DNA of 64,000 nucleotides, taken from CBDCYS01 sp965226185 (GTDB lineage Bacteria > Acidobacteriota > Terriglobia > Bryobacterales > UBA6623). The DNA lies in the NCBI GenBank assembly GCA_965226185.1, contig CBDDCT010000006.1, positions 682,001 to 746,000 on the forward strand, written 5' to 3'. The notes below the pieces were generated by a model that saw only the letters and a program-made list of their open reading frames with translations, ran no database searches and was not told the DNA's origin. This document shows positions 41,794 to 50,011 of this stretch, in pieces; the stretch's first letter is position 1, and the number at the start of each line of letters is the position of its first letter. Made by a program: the position numbers and the translations under genes.

Positions 41794-42073
41794 TGAAACA
41801 TTCGCTTGCCCGAGGCCGGCTGGATCCGCCCTAACGGGGAAGTCGTCATCCAGGCGATTCCAGGCCGTTGGATCAACCGATGCCGGCTAGGGATTTAGCC
41901 GCACTTGCTGGCCTTCAAGAGCGTGGGGACATTGTAGCGCCCCCGGCGATTGCTGGCGATAGCGACCAGGAGCCTGAGAGAATGTCCCCGCCGCTGAGAC
42001 ACGAGGACCGAGTAACAATTGACTAACTTCCTATAGGAGCCGGCGCGCCGTCCGAAAGAGCTAAACTAGGGCT

Positions 42074-43036
42074 GTGAACCGCCGAAATTTTTTCCTCGCC
42101 TCCACGGCTGCTCTAGCCGCCTCTCAGGCAGCGGATGCCGCCCAACAGAGCAGCGTGCCGATTCTCGACACGCACGTCCACCTCTACGATCCGACCCGCC
42201 CGGAAGGGGTGCCTTGGCCGCCAAAGGCGAACACTCTCATCTACAAGAAGACGTTGCCGGACCGGTTGCGTGAAGCGAGCGCGGGACTGAACGTCGTCGG
42301 CGCGATCGAGGTCGAGTGCAGTCCCTGGCTGGAGGACAACCAGTGGGTTCTCGATGTGATGGAGAAGGACCCGATCATGGTGGGCACGATCGGGAACCTG
42401 GAGCCGAGCAAGCCGGGTTTTGCGAAGCATCTCGAACGTTTCGCTAAGAACCCTTTATTCTTGGGCATCCGGTACGGATATCTATGGGATCGGGACCTGC
42501 GCGCGGAACTTGCCAAGCCTGCCTTTGTGCAGGGCTTACGCATGCTGGCGGACCGCGGCTTGACGCTCGACACGGCGAACCCGAACGTCCGTGCCCTGGA
42601 GGATATCATCACCTTGACGGACAAGGTTGCAACGCTTCGTGTCGTGCTTGACCACCTCCCGAAGCTCGCCGAGCCCCCGCCCGGTCCGAAACGGAATGCA
42701 TATCGGGCCGCGATGCGTACGCTGGGTGAGCGAGCCAATGTCTACGTGAAGGTCTCAGCGGTGTTGCGGCGCGTTGGCGATACGGTGCCGGAGGATGTCG
42801 AAGTCTATCGGGCGAAGCTGGACGAGATGTGGGAAACGTTCGGCGAGGATCGTGTTCTCTACGGCAGCGACTGGCCAAACTCCGAGTCGTTGGGCCCATA
42901 CCCAAAAGTGTTGGGGATTGTACGGAGGTATGTCGGGGAGAAAAGTCGCGCCATGCAAGAGAAGTACTTCTGGCGGAACTCGGTGAAGGCCTATCGCTGG
43001 AAGCGCCGCGCCTCGGACCAGCCGTTGGGAGCTTGA
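42074..43036 (+). CDS. TIM-barrel metal-dependent amidohydrolase (COG3618/amidohydrolase_2 type)
   Basis: A 320-residue exported enzyme with a twin-arginine-like signal (NRRNFFLASTAALAASQAAD). The barrel begins ILDTHVHLYDPTRPEGVPWP (metal His-x-His), continues with GAIEVECSPWLEDNQWVLDV and LRVVLDHLPK (His), and ends with VLYGSDWPNSESLGPYPKVL (catalytic Asp). This pattern matches 2-pyrone-4,6-dicarboxylate lactonase or fuconolactonase-like lactonases and decarboxylases. Substrate unknown; a sugar or aromatic lactone is likely. The start codon is GTG. No partner gene adjoins it. Confidence 0.85.
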   Translation: MNRRNFFLASTAALAASQAADAAQQSSVPILDTHVHLYDPTRPEGVPWPPKANTLIYKKTLPDRLREASAGLNVVGAIEVECSPWLEDNQWVLDVMEKDPIMVGTIGNLEPSKPGFAKHLERFAKNPLFLGIRYGYLWDRDLRAELAKPAFVQGLRMLADRGLTLDTANPNVRALEDIITLTDKVATLRVVLDHLPKLAEPPPGPKRNAYRAAMRTLGERANVYVKVSAVLRRVGDTVPEDVEVYRAKLDEMWETFGEDRVLYGSDWPNSESLGPYPKVLGIVRRYVGEKSRAMQEKYFWRNSVKAYRWKRRASDQPLGA

Positions 43037-43319
43037 CGAAGGTTCCCCAATCCCCTCGAGGCCGCCTCCTTCAGAATCGCCGGCCACACCGCGGACCACC
43101 GCGTAGTCCCGCGGCATGCCTTGGCACGAGCGAGAATCGGATGGCGGTCCCCTTTTTTCGGCCCCGGTTGGGGAAGAGGGAAGCCCGTTGAAACGTGCTG
43201 ACAAACCTTCAGCGGTAGGGCTTACCAGCCGTAAAACGGCTGGCCTGGAAACACCAAGCCGCGTGAACGCGGCTCAAATGGTCCGTATCCACGGGATCGA
43301 TCATCCCCGCGGCAAGACG
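43037..43319. other. Intergenic with two adjacent hairpins between convergent genes
   Basis: Two short palindromes, ccagccgtaaaacggctgg (about 43227-43246) and agccgcgtgaacgcggct (about 43257-43274), lie just beyond the end of the Nramp-like gene. They lack T runs; they may act as transcript ends or be dispersed repeats. Confidence 0.45.
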
Positions 43320-44801
43320 TCAGCCGCTCATCAGCCTGATCCAGTGCTGGCGAAACGCGATCCCCGAGATTCCCATGAAAAAACAAAAGCTGCCGACCAA
43401 TCCGGCTTGCAAGTACCAAGGCGGCTGGAGTTCGCGCGGAAGCAGGGTGCGGTTGAGATAGAGCGCATGAAGAGCCGACCCGCCCAGTCCGAGGTTGCGC
43501 AACGTTGTCGTGACAATGGCCAACACCAGGGGGTCCGGGGTCAGCCGCAGGGCGATCAGACCCCAGATACAGTAAGTGATCATGATCGTGTAATAGATGT
43601 TTTTGACTTGATGCCCCTTGAGGACGCGGGCGCGGCGGCTGCCCGTCCAGATGACGTCGGTCCAGCGCCGCGTGATACCGTCGATGTCGGAAATCTGTCC
43701 TGGGCCGAGAACAATGAAGCCGCACAGCAGCGTGAGATACCAAAAGACGTCACCCGCCCGCGCCGCGATACCGTCCGCCGTCATCGCCGCGGCGGCGTGA
43801 CCTTCCACTGTCGCGCCAAAGATAAACTCGCGGGACATCATCGAGGGCAAGGCCATGCCCAATATACAACCGACGGCCCAAATCGCAACTTGATCCCGGA
43901 CGATATGCCGCAACCAGCCTTTCCAGCGCTTTCCGCTCTCCTCGCCGGCAGCGAAGATTTTTCCCACGTGCGAAAGTTTCACCTTCCGGCCTCCGACCAA
44001 GCTGGGTATGGCGCCGACCAGCGAACCCATCCCCCATCCCTTTTCGCGGGTGTAGTTGGAGAAATTCATGTTGGTCAAACCGCCCGCCCCCGCCACGGCG
44101 GCGAAAGCGGCCAGGGTCGTCCAGTCGATCTCACCTTCGGGGAAGGAGCCGAACTTGAAGAAGCCCGTGAAGATGTCGACCCAAGTTTCACGGCTGACCA
44201 GGAAGATTCCTATCAAGGAGAGATAGCCCAGCACCAGGATGATCTTGGTGATCATGATGCGTTCGATCGCGTTATAGATTTTTCCGCCGAAAACCAGCGG
44301 CACGAAAGCGCCGAGAAAAATGACGTACCCGAGCGTTCGAACAAGCGAGTCGTCTTCAGGCCCCGGCAGCCGGCCCAGGATCGCCGCCGCCAGGGGCACG
44401 GCAGCGTTGGAAGCCAGATAGGGCCAAATACCGCCTAGATCCGCCATCAAATAGAAAGCAGCCCAGAACTTGGGGCCCGGCCAGGTTCGAAGAAACCCGA
44501 CCATCACGGGCTCGCCGGTGTAAAGCGTGTAGCGCATGATGGCCAGGTTGTAGAAGACTTGAAAGCCGATGCTTAAGGTGGCCAGCCACATCAACTGGCC
44601 TCCGTAGCGGGCAGTCACAATAGGCCCGAACAGCCATTCGCCGCCGCCGATGTTTGAGCCCGCCAGCACGACGCCGGGACCAATCAGCGCGGTCCAGCTC
44701 TTCCAGCCAATCAGGGGTGGTGCGGGAAGCTCGTCCGTCTCCCAGGCCGGGAAATAGCGCGCGGCCTTTTCCCGAAGAACTTCTTCCGCTTTGCTGAGCA
44801 T
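43320..44801 (-). CDS. Nramp-related divalent metal transporter-like protein
   Basis: A 493-residue polytopic membrane protein (about 11-12 spans) with the LeuT-fold Nramp arrangement: ALIGPGVVLAGSNIGGGEWL in span 1, YNLAIMRYTLYTGEP, and a later span GAGGLTNMNFSNYTREKGWG. The canonical Nramp span-1 motif D-P-G-N, which binds Mn/Fe, reads G-S-N-I-G-G-G-E here, and the span-6 metal motif MPH is not seen. This resembles a divergent subgroup seen in Acidobacteriota and Planctomycetes. The substrate may be another cation or an organic solute. It stands alone. Confidence 0.78.
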   Translation of the reverse strand: MLSKAEEVLREKAARYFPAWETDELPAPPLIGWKSWTALIGPGVVLAGSNIGGGEWLFGPIVTARYGGQLMWLATLSIGFQVFYNLAIMRYTLYTGEPVMVGFLRTWPGPKFWAAFYLMADLGGIWPYLASNAAVPLAAAILGRLPGPEDDSLVRTLGYVIFLGAFVPLVFGGKIYNAIERIMITKIILVLGYLSLIGIFLVSRETWVDIFTGFFKFGSFPEGEIDWTTLAAFAAVAGAGGLTNMNFSNYTREKGWGMGSLVGAIPSLVGGRKVKLSHVGKIFAAGEESGKRWKGWLRHIVRDQVAIWAVGCILGMALPSMMSREFIFGATVEGHAAAAMTADGIAARAGDVFWYLTLLCGFIVLGPGQISDIDGITRRWTDVIWTGSRRARVLKGHQVKNIYYTIMITYCIWGLIALRLTPDPLVLAIVTTTLRNLGLGGSALHALYLNRTLLPRELQPPWYLQAGLVGSFCFFMGISGIAFRQHWIRLMSG

Positions 44802-45240
44802 TCCGAGAATGATAGCAGATGCCCGGCGGCGGCACCCTCCCAGCAGAACTGTCTGACGGAGATAGGACGCACCTTCCGAGGCACCTCATCGGGGAAACTC
44901 TGGGGCCGATTGATGACGCGATTGAGTACGAGCCTGGCGCGCAAGGCGAAACGATGGAGGAGGATTCAGGCCCGGGCGTTGACGCGCCGGATCGATCAGC
45001 CGCTTGCTTCGGAGCCAGCCCCGTCGCCGCGGCCTGGGGCTTCAAGAGCAGGCGCGACCCGGCCCTCCACAGCAACCACTCTGCCAGCGCCCCTCCAGCC
45101 GACCGGACCGAACCGCATATTTCTACTTGGCAGCGAATAGGACATTTCTACTTGGCGTTGACAGACTAACCCGCATTTCTCACCACCTGACGGCCGAAGC
45201 ACGCGATAAGGCCGCCATTACTTCGTTGCGCTTGCTCGCC
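44802..45240. other. Non-coding stretch, possible IS21-type end remnant at 45115-45163
   Basis: Read on the minus strand from 45163: TGTCAACGCCAAGTAGAAAT, then a second copy of GCCAAGTAGAAAT about 24 bases on. IS21 family ends begin TGT and have such repeated blocks. No istA or istB is present, so at most an end survives. Frames around 44819-45169 lack any family. Confidence 0.35.
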
Positions 45241-45345
45241 GTGCTCACCGTACTGTCAAGTACGCCTCCGCTCGTCAAGCGGCGCGCGCCTCGTACTGAC
45301 GGCCTTCTCACGCACTTCGCCTCGCCACATGGTGAGAAAAGCGGG
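45241..45345 (+). repeat. 105-bp interspersed repeat, copy B
   Basis: 103 of 105 bases identical to 27227-27331, same strand, sharp boundaries. It contains the tactgtcaagta palindrome. The remaining bases to 45451 show nothing. Confidence 0.92.
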
Positions 45346-45451
45346 CTAAGAAAGTTGTCACGAAACATTGTTCCTAAACAGGCGGCAACCCGCGCTTCGC
45401 CAGTCACAGTGCAGTCATGAAACGATCAAACAAGGACACGGTGAGGAAGAT

Positions 45452-47377
45452 CTATTGAATTCTCTCGGCGACCAATTCGGCGACATCGACGATCCGGACG
45501 TCTTCGCGGCCGGCGTGCTGGGCGGCGTCGTTCAGCATGATCGGGCAATAGGGGCAAGCCACGGCAATGGTGGAGACGCCGGTCGCGGCGGCTTCTTCAA
45601 AGCGTTTGTGATTGACTCGGCCGCCGGGTAGTTCTTGCTTGTCGTCGGCGATGAAGAGTTGCGCCCCTCCGGCTCCGCAGCAGAAAGTCTGTTTGCCGTG
45701 GCGCGGCATTTCGATCACCTCGGCGCCGCAAGACTCGAGGATCGAGCGAGGCTGGTCGGTGATTCCACGACCGCGGGCGAGGTAGCAGGGGTCGTGGTAG
45801 GTGAGGCGCTCGCGCACGGATTCGAGGCTCAGCTTCGGCAGCAGTTCCTCAATCAGCTCGGTGTGGTGTAGAACGCGAATGCCAAGCTCTTCGAAGGACG
45901 GGTTTTGGCGGTAGTCCACATCCAGCATGCGCGTGCAATGCGGACAGCAAGTGACGAGGTTCCTGACCTTGCTCGCGCGGAACGAGTCGATGAGCTTCTC
46001 CGAGAGTTCCATGTAGAGATACTCGTTGCCGGCACGGCGGGCCGGTTCGCCGCAACAGGTTTCCCTTTTGAGGACGCCCCACCGCATACCGGCTGCGTCA
46101 AGGATCTTACTGACGGCCTTGGCGACATCTTGGCCGTGAGGGTCGTAGCTGTTGCCACATCCAAGCCATAGCAACCACTCCTGGCTACCGTCGAAGATAG
46201 GCAACTCCGCCGACTCGATGAACTTCGCGCGGACGTCATGGGAAAGCTTCCAAGGGTTGTGCGGCGCGCGCTCCATGGTGGTGAACAGCTCCGTCACGTT
46301 TTCATTGTGGGTGCGGCCCTCGCTCACGAGCCCTCGCCGCAAGTCGAGGATCTTTGCCCCCACGTGCTCGATTCCCACGGGGCAGGCTTGCTCGCAGGCT
46401 CCGCAGGAGAGGCATTGAAATAAATCCTCCTCACGGACCCAGGCTTCTCCCTTTTCGACTTCCGGGGCCGTTCCCGTCACCACTTTGGCTCCGGCCAGCA
46501 GACCATGCTGCATCTGCAGAATCACTTCTTTGGGATCGAGAGTTCCGCCAATGACGTTTGCTGGACAGACGTCGGTGCAGCGTCCGCATTCAACGCAAGA
46601 ATGGACGTCGAGGATGTCTTTGGCGGAGAGATCCTTGAAGCTCATCATTCCGAAGTCGTCGTCATCCTCGTCACGAAGGGCTCGAATGCTGCTGGTGGTT
46701 TCCCCGCGGAAAAAGATCGCGACTGGCCCGAGCACGAGGTGCAGGTGCTTCGAGTTAGGAATGGCGAACAGCATCCCCAACAGGGAAGCCGTGTGAAACC
46801 ACCAATTGATTTGCCGCGCCGCGCTAGCGGCAGCGAACCCGCGCCACCCGAGCAGGTAGGTGACCATCAGCAGCACGATCAGCAGCGCGACGATGCCGGA
46901 AGAGGCCGATGTCTTTCCAAGCCGTGGCGGGCCAAGCTGTGGCGGGCGCATGATGAAGCGCCGATACGCGAGGCCGATGATGCCAAACAGAACGGCGACC
47001 GCCCAGGCAGCGGCAAATGCGCCGTACCAGCTATTGTCTGGTTCAGCGTTGGCTAGCCCCGAGAACCCGGCTGCCATGTGTTCGATGCTAACCCACGCGA
47101 ACGCGAAAAACCCCCACATAACGAGGGCGTGCAAAACTCCCGCCAAGGGCCGGCCGCGAATCACGCGAGTCTGGAACATGACTTCGGTGAAGGTTTTCCA
47201 CAGCTTGGGGAAGAGTTGAACTTGGGGCAGGGCGGGCTTAGCCCGGCGCATCGGTTCGAGGCGGCGCCAGACTGCCTTGATGAAGTATCCGAGGCTGAGA
47301 GCGATGGCGAGCAGGAGGATCAGTGACGAGATCATGAGAAACGTATTTCGAGACTCCCAGACCGGATCATAACGCAA
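45452..47377 (-). CDS. Membrane-bound (Fe-S) oxidoreductase, EtfD-like partner of ETF
   Basis: A 641-residue protein. Five or six N-terminal spans of nitrate-reductase gamma/heme-b type (to about 225) are followed by two [4Fe-4S] motifs, CVECGRCTDVCP and CLSCGACEQACPVG, and two CCG domains of heterodisulfide-reductase type (TCCGEPARRAGNE, TCCPHCTRML; HDPCYLARGRG, FCCGAGGAQ). Such proteins (EtfD/FixCX-like) accept electrons from electron-transfer flavoprotein and pass them to membrane quinone, for example in beta-oxidation. etfAB is 0.8 kb upstream on the same strand, separated by an opposite-strand DUF6883/DUF4926 pair. Two starts, 47377 and 47335 (MISSLILLLA), are possible. Confidence 0.88.
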   Translation of the reverse strand: MRYDPVWESRNTFLMISSLILLLAIALSLGYFIKAVWRRLEPMRRAKPALPQVQLFPKLWKTFTEVMFQTRVIRGRPLAGVLHALVMWGFFAFAWVSIEHMAAGFSGLANAEPDNSWYGAFAAAWAVAVLFGIIGLAYRRFIMRPPQLGPPRLGKTSASSGIVALLIVLLMVTYLLGWRGFAAASAARQINWWFHTASLLGMLFAIPNSKHLHLVLGPVAIFFRGETTSSIRALRDEDDDDFGMMSFKDLSAKDILDVHSCVECGRCTDVCPANVIGGTLDPKEVILQMQHGLLAGAKVVTGTAPEVEKGEAWVREEDLFQCLSCGACEQACPVGIEHVGAKILDLRRGLVSEGRTHNENVTELFTTMERAPHNPWKLSHDVRAKFIESAELPIFDGSQEWLLWLGCGNSYDPHGQDVAKAVSKILDAAGMRWGVLKRETCCGEPARRAGNEYLYMELSEKLIDSFRASKVRNLVTCCPHCTRMLDVDYRQNPSFEELGIRVLHHTELIEELLPKLSLESVRERLTYHDPCYLARGRGITDQPRSILESCGAEVIEMPRHGKQTFCCGAGGAQLFIADDKQELPGGRVNHKRFEEAAATGVSTIAVACPYCPIMLNDAAQHAGREDVRIVDVAELVAERIQ

Positions 47378-47560
47378 CCAATGGGGCTGACTTCCGAGGG
47401 CGGGGACATCGCAGCCCTATGAACATTCGATTCGCAATCGCGCCAAGAATTGTCAGTGAGCTGCGCGAGAGGACTGTCGCCACACGGAGCAAGTCCCGCA
47501 GCGATGACTATCCAGCAGAATACGCAGTGCGCTCCTTTCTGACTACCATACGGATCGACA

Positions 47561-47893
47561 CTGCCCAACGCGGATCGCGCGGTTGTCGAACTTGCGAGAA
47601 TCCGGGATTATGTTCTGAACTCAAACAACCGGAGGGGCCGCCATAAAGCCCGCGTGTTCGCTTCGGTCCTCAACTTGACGGGCGAGAATGCGGTCGAACT
47701 TCGCGATGCCCTCCAGCAAGCAGCTCAAGAGTACGAAGCCGTTCTGACTCGAACCGATCAGTACGGCGAACGCTACCGGCTAGACTTTACTTTCGAACGG
47801 GAGAACCGGGTGGCCAAGGTCCGAAGCGCGTGGATTGTGTCTCGTCCGGAACGAATACCGCGTCTGATTAGTTGCTGGGTGCTGTTAAAATGA
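47561..47893 (+). CDS. DUF6883 family protein, start codon unclear
   Basis: The frame from 47561 reads LPNADRAVVELARIRDYVLN, SNNRRGRHKARVFASVLNLT, GENAVELRDALQQAAQEYEA, RYRLDFTFERENRVAKVRSA, IPRLISCWVLLK: full length for DUF6883. The position of the usual start (M-K-L-P-N) is CTG here, right after a stop, so either CTG is used or the gene has lost its ATG; a GTG at 47654 would give a shortened protein. It overlaps the DUF4926 gene by ATGA. The pair is typically adjacent and toxin-antitoxin-like in behaviour, unproven. Confidence 0.7.
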   Translation: MPNADRAVVELARIRDYVLNSNNRRGRHKARVFASVLNLTGENAVELRDALQQAAQEYEAVLTRTDQYGERYRLDFTFERENRVAKVRSAWIVSRPERIPRLISCWVLLK

Positions 47894-48120
47894 GAGGGTC
47901 GATGTCTGAAATTCCCTTGTTTGCAGAGGTAGCGCTCACCGAAAACGTTCCCGGCCGCGGCCTCGTCCGCGGACAGGTGGGCGCCGTCGTGGAGCGCCTC
48001 TCGCGTGGCGCTTACGAAGTCGAGTTCAGCGACGATGACGGCCAAGCCTATGCGATCGTGGCACTCAAGGCCACCCAGTTGATGCGCCTCCACCACAAGC
48101 CCGCCCACGAGGCCGCTTGA
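47890..48120 (+). CDS. DUF4926 domain protein
   Basis: A 76-residue protein (or 72 from ATG at 47902) covering DUF4926: EIPLFAEVALTENVPGRGLV, RGQVGAVVERLSRGAYEVEF, DDDGQAYAIVALKATQLMRL. These small beta-barrel-like proteins accompany DUF6883 or other small partners; no biochemical role established. ATGA overlap with the preceding frame indicates translational coupling. Confidence 0.85.
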   Translation: MRGSMSEIPLFAEVALTENVPGRGLVRGQVGAVVERLSRGAYEVEFSDDDGQAYAIVALKATQLMRLHHKPAHEAA

Positions 48121-48195
48121 GTCCCGAGTCAGGGGACAAACCCAGCCTGCACAGGGCGCAAGTTTCTCAGGATGTCAGGGACACCGGGAAGCCAA

Positions 48196-49197
48196 CTACT
48201 CTTCTTTTGCTTGCTTGATGGCTTCGGTCAGCGCCGGGACCACCTCGAAAAGATCCCCGACAATGCCGTAGTCGGCGATCTCGAAAATCGGGGCGCTCGC
48301 GTCCTGGTTGATGGCCGCGATTGTCTTCGAGCCTTTCATGCCGACCACGTGCTGGATGGCGCCGGAGATGCCTAGCGCCAGATAAAGTTTCGGAGAGACG
48401 CTTTGGCCCGAGCTGCCGACCTGGCGGTCCAGCGGCAGCCAGCCGTTGTCGCAAATGGGCCGGGAAGCGCCGATCTCTCCGCCCAGGGCCTTGGCCAGCT
48501 CCGCGGCAAGCGGTATGTTTTCGGGGTCCTTGATGCCGCGTCCCACCGAAACGATGATGTCGGCGGAAGAGAGGTCGACCTCGCCTTTTGATTCGCGGAA
48601 CCACTCACCTGGCCGCGTGCGAATCTCCCCGCCGTCGAGTGCAACAGCGACACTCTCGACCGGCGCCGCCGTTTCTGATTTCTTCAACGAATCGGGCCGG
48701 AATGCGCCCGACTGGATCGACGCAAAGTAGGGTGCACCGCCGGCAAGCGTGACGTCGGCATTCATCTTGCCTTGGAAAAGCTGCCGCACGAAAACCAGTT
48801 CGCCTTCCTCAACACGCAGCGCGATTGCATCACTCAGGAACGGCCGCTCCAGCGACGTCGCCAGTTTCGGGCCAAAGTCGCGAACTTGGTAAGTGTGAGG
48901 AAACAACACCAAACGGGGAGAAACCTTTTCGATTACTTGCCGCAGAGCCGAAGCGTAGCCGTCCGGTGTGTAGTCACCCAGCAATTCATGCTGAACGGCA
49001 AGAACCCGCGAGACCTGATTCCGCGCGAGTTCTCGAGCCAGCGAGTCAGTATCCGAAGAATCAATACTGGACCCCAGGACCGCGACGCAAACCTCCGCTC
49101 CTAGCGCTTCGGCGATCTGCTGCCCCGCCGCAAGCGCTTCCCAAGACATCTTGTGCCACTTGCCGGCCTGTTGTTCGGTAACAACCAGAACACTCAT
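48196..49197 (-). CDS. etfA: Electron transfer flavoprotein alpha subunit
   Basis: A 333-residue FAD-binding subunit of ETF, which carries electrons from acyl-CoA and other dehydrogenases to the quinone pool. The N-terminal adenine-nucleotide-alpha-hydrolase-like domain (MSVLVVTEQQAGKWHKMSWE) is followed by the FAD domain: VSVGRGIKDPENIPLAAELA, GSSGQSVSPKLYLALGISGA and the NQDASAPIFEIADYGIVGDL segment, all ETF-alpha signatures. Its ATG overlaps the etfB stop (ATGA), so the pair is coupled. The EtfD-like membrane protein downstream is the likely acceptor. Confidence 0.96.
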   Translation of the reverse strand: MSVLVVTEQQAGKWHKMSWEALAAGQQIAEALGAEVCVAVLGSSIDSSDTDSLARELARNQVSRVLAVQHELLGDYTPDGYASALRQVIEKVSPRLVLFPHTYQVRDFGPKLATSLERPFLSDAIALRVEEGELVFVRQLFQGKMNADVTLAGGAPYFASIQSGAFRPDSLKKSETAAPVESVAVALDGGEIRTRPGEWFRESKGEVDLSSADIIVSVGRGIKDPENIPLAAELAKALGGEIGASRPICDNGWLPLDRQVGSSGQSVSPKLYLALGISGAIQHVVGMKGSKTIAAINQDASAPIFEIADYGIVGDLFEVVPALTEAIKQAKEE

Positions 49198-49964
49198 AGC
49201 ACGCGAGCCTCGAACTTGAGCTTTTCCGCCAGTTTCGCGGCAGCCTCTTGGGGCGAGCCCTCAAAGAACTGCGTTTCCTTGGTCTTTTGCGGCGTGTAGA
49301 GGCGCCGAATGATCTGGCTCGGCGTAAGATCGGCTCCCAGCTCATCCGGTGAGTAGCGCTGCAAAGGCTTGTTCTTCGCCTTCTTGATGCCCATCAGCGT
49401 TGCGTAGCGCAGCTTGTTGATGCCCGACTGGATCGTTAGCAAGGCAGGCAATGGCATATCGACGTTTTGGAACCATCCTGCTTCCAGCTCCCGCTTGACA
49501 CTGATTGCGCCCTCTCGGACATTGACTTCCATGATGATGGTGGCGTGCGGCAGGCCCAGCAATTCCGCCAGGATGACGCCGGTTTGCCCGAAACCCGCGT
49601 CATCGGACTGCAGGCCGGTCAGAATCAGATCGCAGCTTTCTTTCTTGAGAGCCGCCGCCAGAGCCCGTGCGGTGGCCAGAGTGTCCGCGCCGGTGAAGCG
49701 GTCGTCCTCGATCAGGATTCCCCGGTCGGCGCCTTTCGCCAGCGCCTCACGAATCGCCGAGCCCGCGCGGGCCGGGCCGGCTGAGACAGCCACCACTTCG
49801 CCTCCGAGTTTCTCCTTCAGGCGAAGTCCTGCTTCAAGCGCGAAAGCGTCCGGCTCGTTCATCTCATGGCTGAGATCCGGCTCTTCGATCCACGAGCCGG
49901 CCTCGTCGACCCGGATCACCGAATCACGAGCGGGGACCTGTTTCAGGCAGACAAAGATATTCAT
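49194..49964 (-). CDS. etfB: Electron transfer flavoprotein beta subunit
   Basis: A 256-residue subunit (MNIFVCLKQVPARDSVIRVD, NEPDAFALEAGLRLKEKLGG, SCDLILTGLQSDDAGFGQTG, LPALLTIQSGINKLRYATLM, GIKKAKNKPL). It binds AMP and the dehydrogenase partner through its recognition loop. It is the first gene of the etfBA pair. Confidence 0.96.
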   Translation of the reverse strand: MNIFVCLKQVPARDSVIRVDEAGSWIEEPDLSHEMNEPDAFALEAGLRLKEKLGGEVVAVSAGPARAGSAIREALAKGADRGILIEDDRFTGADTLATARALAAALKKESCDLILTGLQSDDAGFGQTGVILAELLGLPHATIIMEVNVREGAISVKRELEAGWFQNVDMPLPALLTIQSGINKLRYATLMGIKKAKNKPLQRYSPDELGADLTPSQIIRRLYTPQKTKETQFFEGSPQEAAAKLAEKLKFEARVL

Positions 49965-50011
49965 GACGTAAACACGCTAGGAAGGCCCCCACAATCTTGC
50001 GGCCGGTTCGA

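Noticed and set aside
43116..44438. Plus-strand open frame of 440 codons
   Set aside because: It lies entirely opposite the Nramp-like gene and is rich in Arg, Gly, Pro and His as expected for an antisense shadow; no domain is visible.
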